From Hyphomicrobiales bacterium (GTDB lineage: Bacteria > Pseudomonadota > Alphaproteobacteria > Rhizobiales > Rhizobiaceae), in contig UCAG01000001.1 of assembly GCA_900470285.1 (NCBI GenBank), positions 1-64,000 of the forward strand: 64,000 nucleotides of DNA, written 5' to 3'. The position numbers were made by a program, and so were the translations under genes. This document shows positions 62,688 through 64,000 of this stretch, piece after piece. The notes below the pieces were generated by a model. That model was not told the origin of the DNA, did no database searches, and worked only from the letters and a program-made list of their open reading frames with translations. Each line of letters begins with the position of its first letter. Positions within the stretch are counted from its first letter, which is position 1.

Positions 62688-63578
62688 ATGGACTGGCTGT
62701 ACCGCTTTCCCAATCTCGACAATGCGACACTTACCAATCTCAAAAAAGCCATTGACGAGACATTCCGCAGCTTCACCCGTGCCTACGGGGATGCCATTGA
62801 GGGCTTTTTCAACCCGCTGCAATATTTTCTGATTCAGGCAGAGCGCTTTATGACCGGCACACCATGGCCGGTAATTCTGCTGCTGGTTGCCGCGATTGCA
62901 TGGTTTTCCAGTCGCAGTCTCAAAATCACCATCGGCTCCGTCATCACTTTGTTTATCATCGGCTATCTCGGCATGTGGGATGATACGATGAAGACAATCT
63001 CGATGATTTTTGTCTGTACGGTTATCGCCATTCTCGTCGGTATCCCGACCGGCATTCTGATGGCCAAATCCAACCGACTGCAAAGTGTCATCAGCCCTGT
63101 GCTGGATATTATGCAGACCATGCCAAGCTTTGTTTATCTTATTCCGGTAGTGATGCTGCTTGGTATCGGCCGTGTACCGGGGCTGATTGCCGTGGTTATC
63201 TACGCCATTCCGCCGATTATCCGCCTGACCAATCTCGGCATACGGCAGGTCGACCGCGATGTACTGGAGGCGGCAGATGCTTTCGGGTCCTCTCCATGGC
63301 AAAAACTCAAAAATGTACAGCTGCCGCTGGCTCTGCCAACTATTATGGCAGGTATCAACCAGACGATCATGATGGCGCTGGCCATGGTGGTGATTGCCTC
63401 AATGATCGGCGTACAGGGGCTGGGACAGCCGGTTCTTAAAGCTATTTCCAACCAGTATTTCACTTTGGGTATTTTCAACGGCATGGCCATTGTCGGTATT
63501 GCCATTATTTTTGACCGCATCAGTCAGGCCTATGGCGCACGGTTGCAGAAACATCTGGAGATCACGCATGGCCAATAA
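62688..63578 (+). CDS. Glycine betaine/choline-type ABC transporter permease, ProW type
   Basis: 296 aa from MDWLYRFP; an ATG at 62658 adds ten residues and neither has a strong ribosome site. Hydrophobic helices are WPVILLLVAAIAWFSSR, SVITLFIIGYLGMW, LDIMQTMPSFVYLIPVVML and the EAA loop EAADAFGSSPWQKLKNVQLP. ProW/OpuAB subunits form a homodimeric channel. The ATPase gene begins inside its last 11 bases. Confidence 0.9.
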   Translation: MDWLYRFPNLDNATLTNLKKAIDETFRSFTRAYGDAIEGFFNPLQYFLIQAERFMTGTPWPVILLLVAAIAWFSSRSLKITIGSVITLFIIGYLGMWDDTMKTISMIFVCTVIAILVGIPTGILMAKSNRLQSVISPVLDIMQTMPSFVYLIPVVMLLGIGRVPGLIAVVIYAIPPIIRLTNLGIRQVDRDVLEAADAFGSSPWQKLKNVQLPLALPTIMAGINQTIMMALAMVVIASMIGVQGLGQPVLKAISNQYFTLGIFNGMAIVGIAIIFDRISQAYGARLQKHLEITHGQ

Positions 63579-64000
63579 TCCGTCCGTATCTGCAACTGAA
63601 ACACCTGCAGCCGGTATCTCCATCCGCAATCTCTACAAGATCTTCGGCCATGACCCGAAAGCCTATGTACAGCTTGTCAGAGAAGGCATGACCAAAGCAG
63701 AACTCAATGACAAGCATGGTCATATTCTGGGGCTGCGCGACATTAATATTGATATGCCCGCAGGCGGCATTCAGGTGGTGATGGGCTTGTCCGGTTCCGG
63801 CAAATCCACCCTTATCCGCCATATTAACCGGCTGATTGACCCGACCAGCGGTGAACTTCTGGTTGGTGATGAAGATGTGGTCACCATGTCGCCTGCGCAA
63901 TTGCGCGCATTCCGGCGGCACAAAACTGCGATGGTGTTTCAGAAATTTGCCCTGTTGCCGCATCGCACAGTTTTGGAAAACACCGTCTACGGGCTGGAAA
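63568..64000 (+). CDS. Glycine betaine/choline-type ABC transporter ATPase, ProV type (partial)
   Basis: The first 144 codons lie before the window edge. ISIRNLYKIFGHDPKAYVQL is the typical ProV N-terminus; Walker A is MGLSGSGKST (about residues 72-81), the Q-loop MVFQKFALLPHRTV follows. It is translationally coupled to the permease gene by an 11-base overlap. The signature motif, Walker B and any CBS domains lie outside the window. Confidence 0.92.
   Translation, partial: MANNPSVSATETPAAGISIRNLYKIFGHDPKAYVQLVREGMTKAELNDKHGHILGLRDINIDMPAGGIQVVMGLSGSGKSTLIRHINRLIDPTSGELLVGDEDVVTMSPAQLRAFRRHKTAMVFQKFALLPHRTVLENTVYGLE

Noticed and set aside
1-64000. CRISPR array, prophage or insertion sequence
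   Set aside because: No run of regularly spaced direct repeats, no cas, integrase, transposase or structural phage gene was seen. The only repeats are the dispersed palindromic families.

Overview
The window looks like a chromosomal segment of an alphaproteobacterium of the order Rhizobiales, probably a low-GC member of the Brucellaceae (Brucella/Ochrobactrum/Pseudochrobactrum neighbourhood). The grounds are gene content and order: tuf next to tRNA-Gly, tRNA-Tyr and rlmB; a fused trpE(G) with a short Trp leader peptide; a bifunctional PutA with a divergent Lrp-type regulator; an Omp25/31-type outer-membrane protein; alaC-hom-glpX-recJ; and sfsA-map followed later by radC. I see no insertion sequence, integrase, phage gene, rRNA or CRISPR array.

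Layout. 1-3.2 kb: start of tuf, two tRNAs, rlmB, a CBS protein and a rhomboid protease. 3.2-9.9 kb: PAS and PilZ regulatory proteins, a secreted transglutaminase-like cysteine peptidase, a gamma carbonic anhydrase-like protein, a Nudix hydrolase and a phosphoesterase. 10-21.6 kb: amino-acid metabolism (leuA with a Leu-rich leader, trpE(G) with a trpL attenuator, putA/putR) plus two CDF metal transporters. 21.7-30.5 kb: a zinc-type CobW GTPase, cysE, hydrolases, a double cold-shock protein, gloA, recJ and glpX. 30.7-36 kb: an ABC-F ATPase, hom, alaC and a small lipoprotein. 36-46.7 kb: an M15-type lipoprotein, twin tRNA-Glu genes, sfsA, map, a vitamin B6 cluster (pdxY, benE-type transporter, MocR regulator, YggS), radC and an Omp25-like porin. 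47-53.5 kb: a dipeptidase with a complete dipeptide ABC transporter. 53.8-60.6 kb: a lipoprotein, an esterase-like hydrolase, a flavin reductase, an orphan binding protein with a P1-family peptidase, TerB, TauE and a half-size EamA protein. 61.5-64 kb: a glycine betaine/choline-type ABC transporter cut by the window end.

The most unusual material lies between genes. Three families of 80-160 bp palindromic elements are scattered through the window. Families 1 and 2 share TAGAGC/GCTCTA termini. Three of the four full family 2 copies supply the stop codon of the gene they abut. One family 3 copy encodes the last residues of PdxY and carries a diverged family 2-like element inside its apex. One family 1 copy lies between the trp attenuator and trpE(G). 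Two intergenic regions have the look of small RNA genes (minus strand near 17.53-17.65 kb; plus strand near 60.84-60.99 kb). The benE-pdxY / MocR / yggS group reads as a PLP import, phosphorylation, sensing and homeostasis island placed between map and radC.
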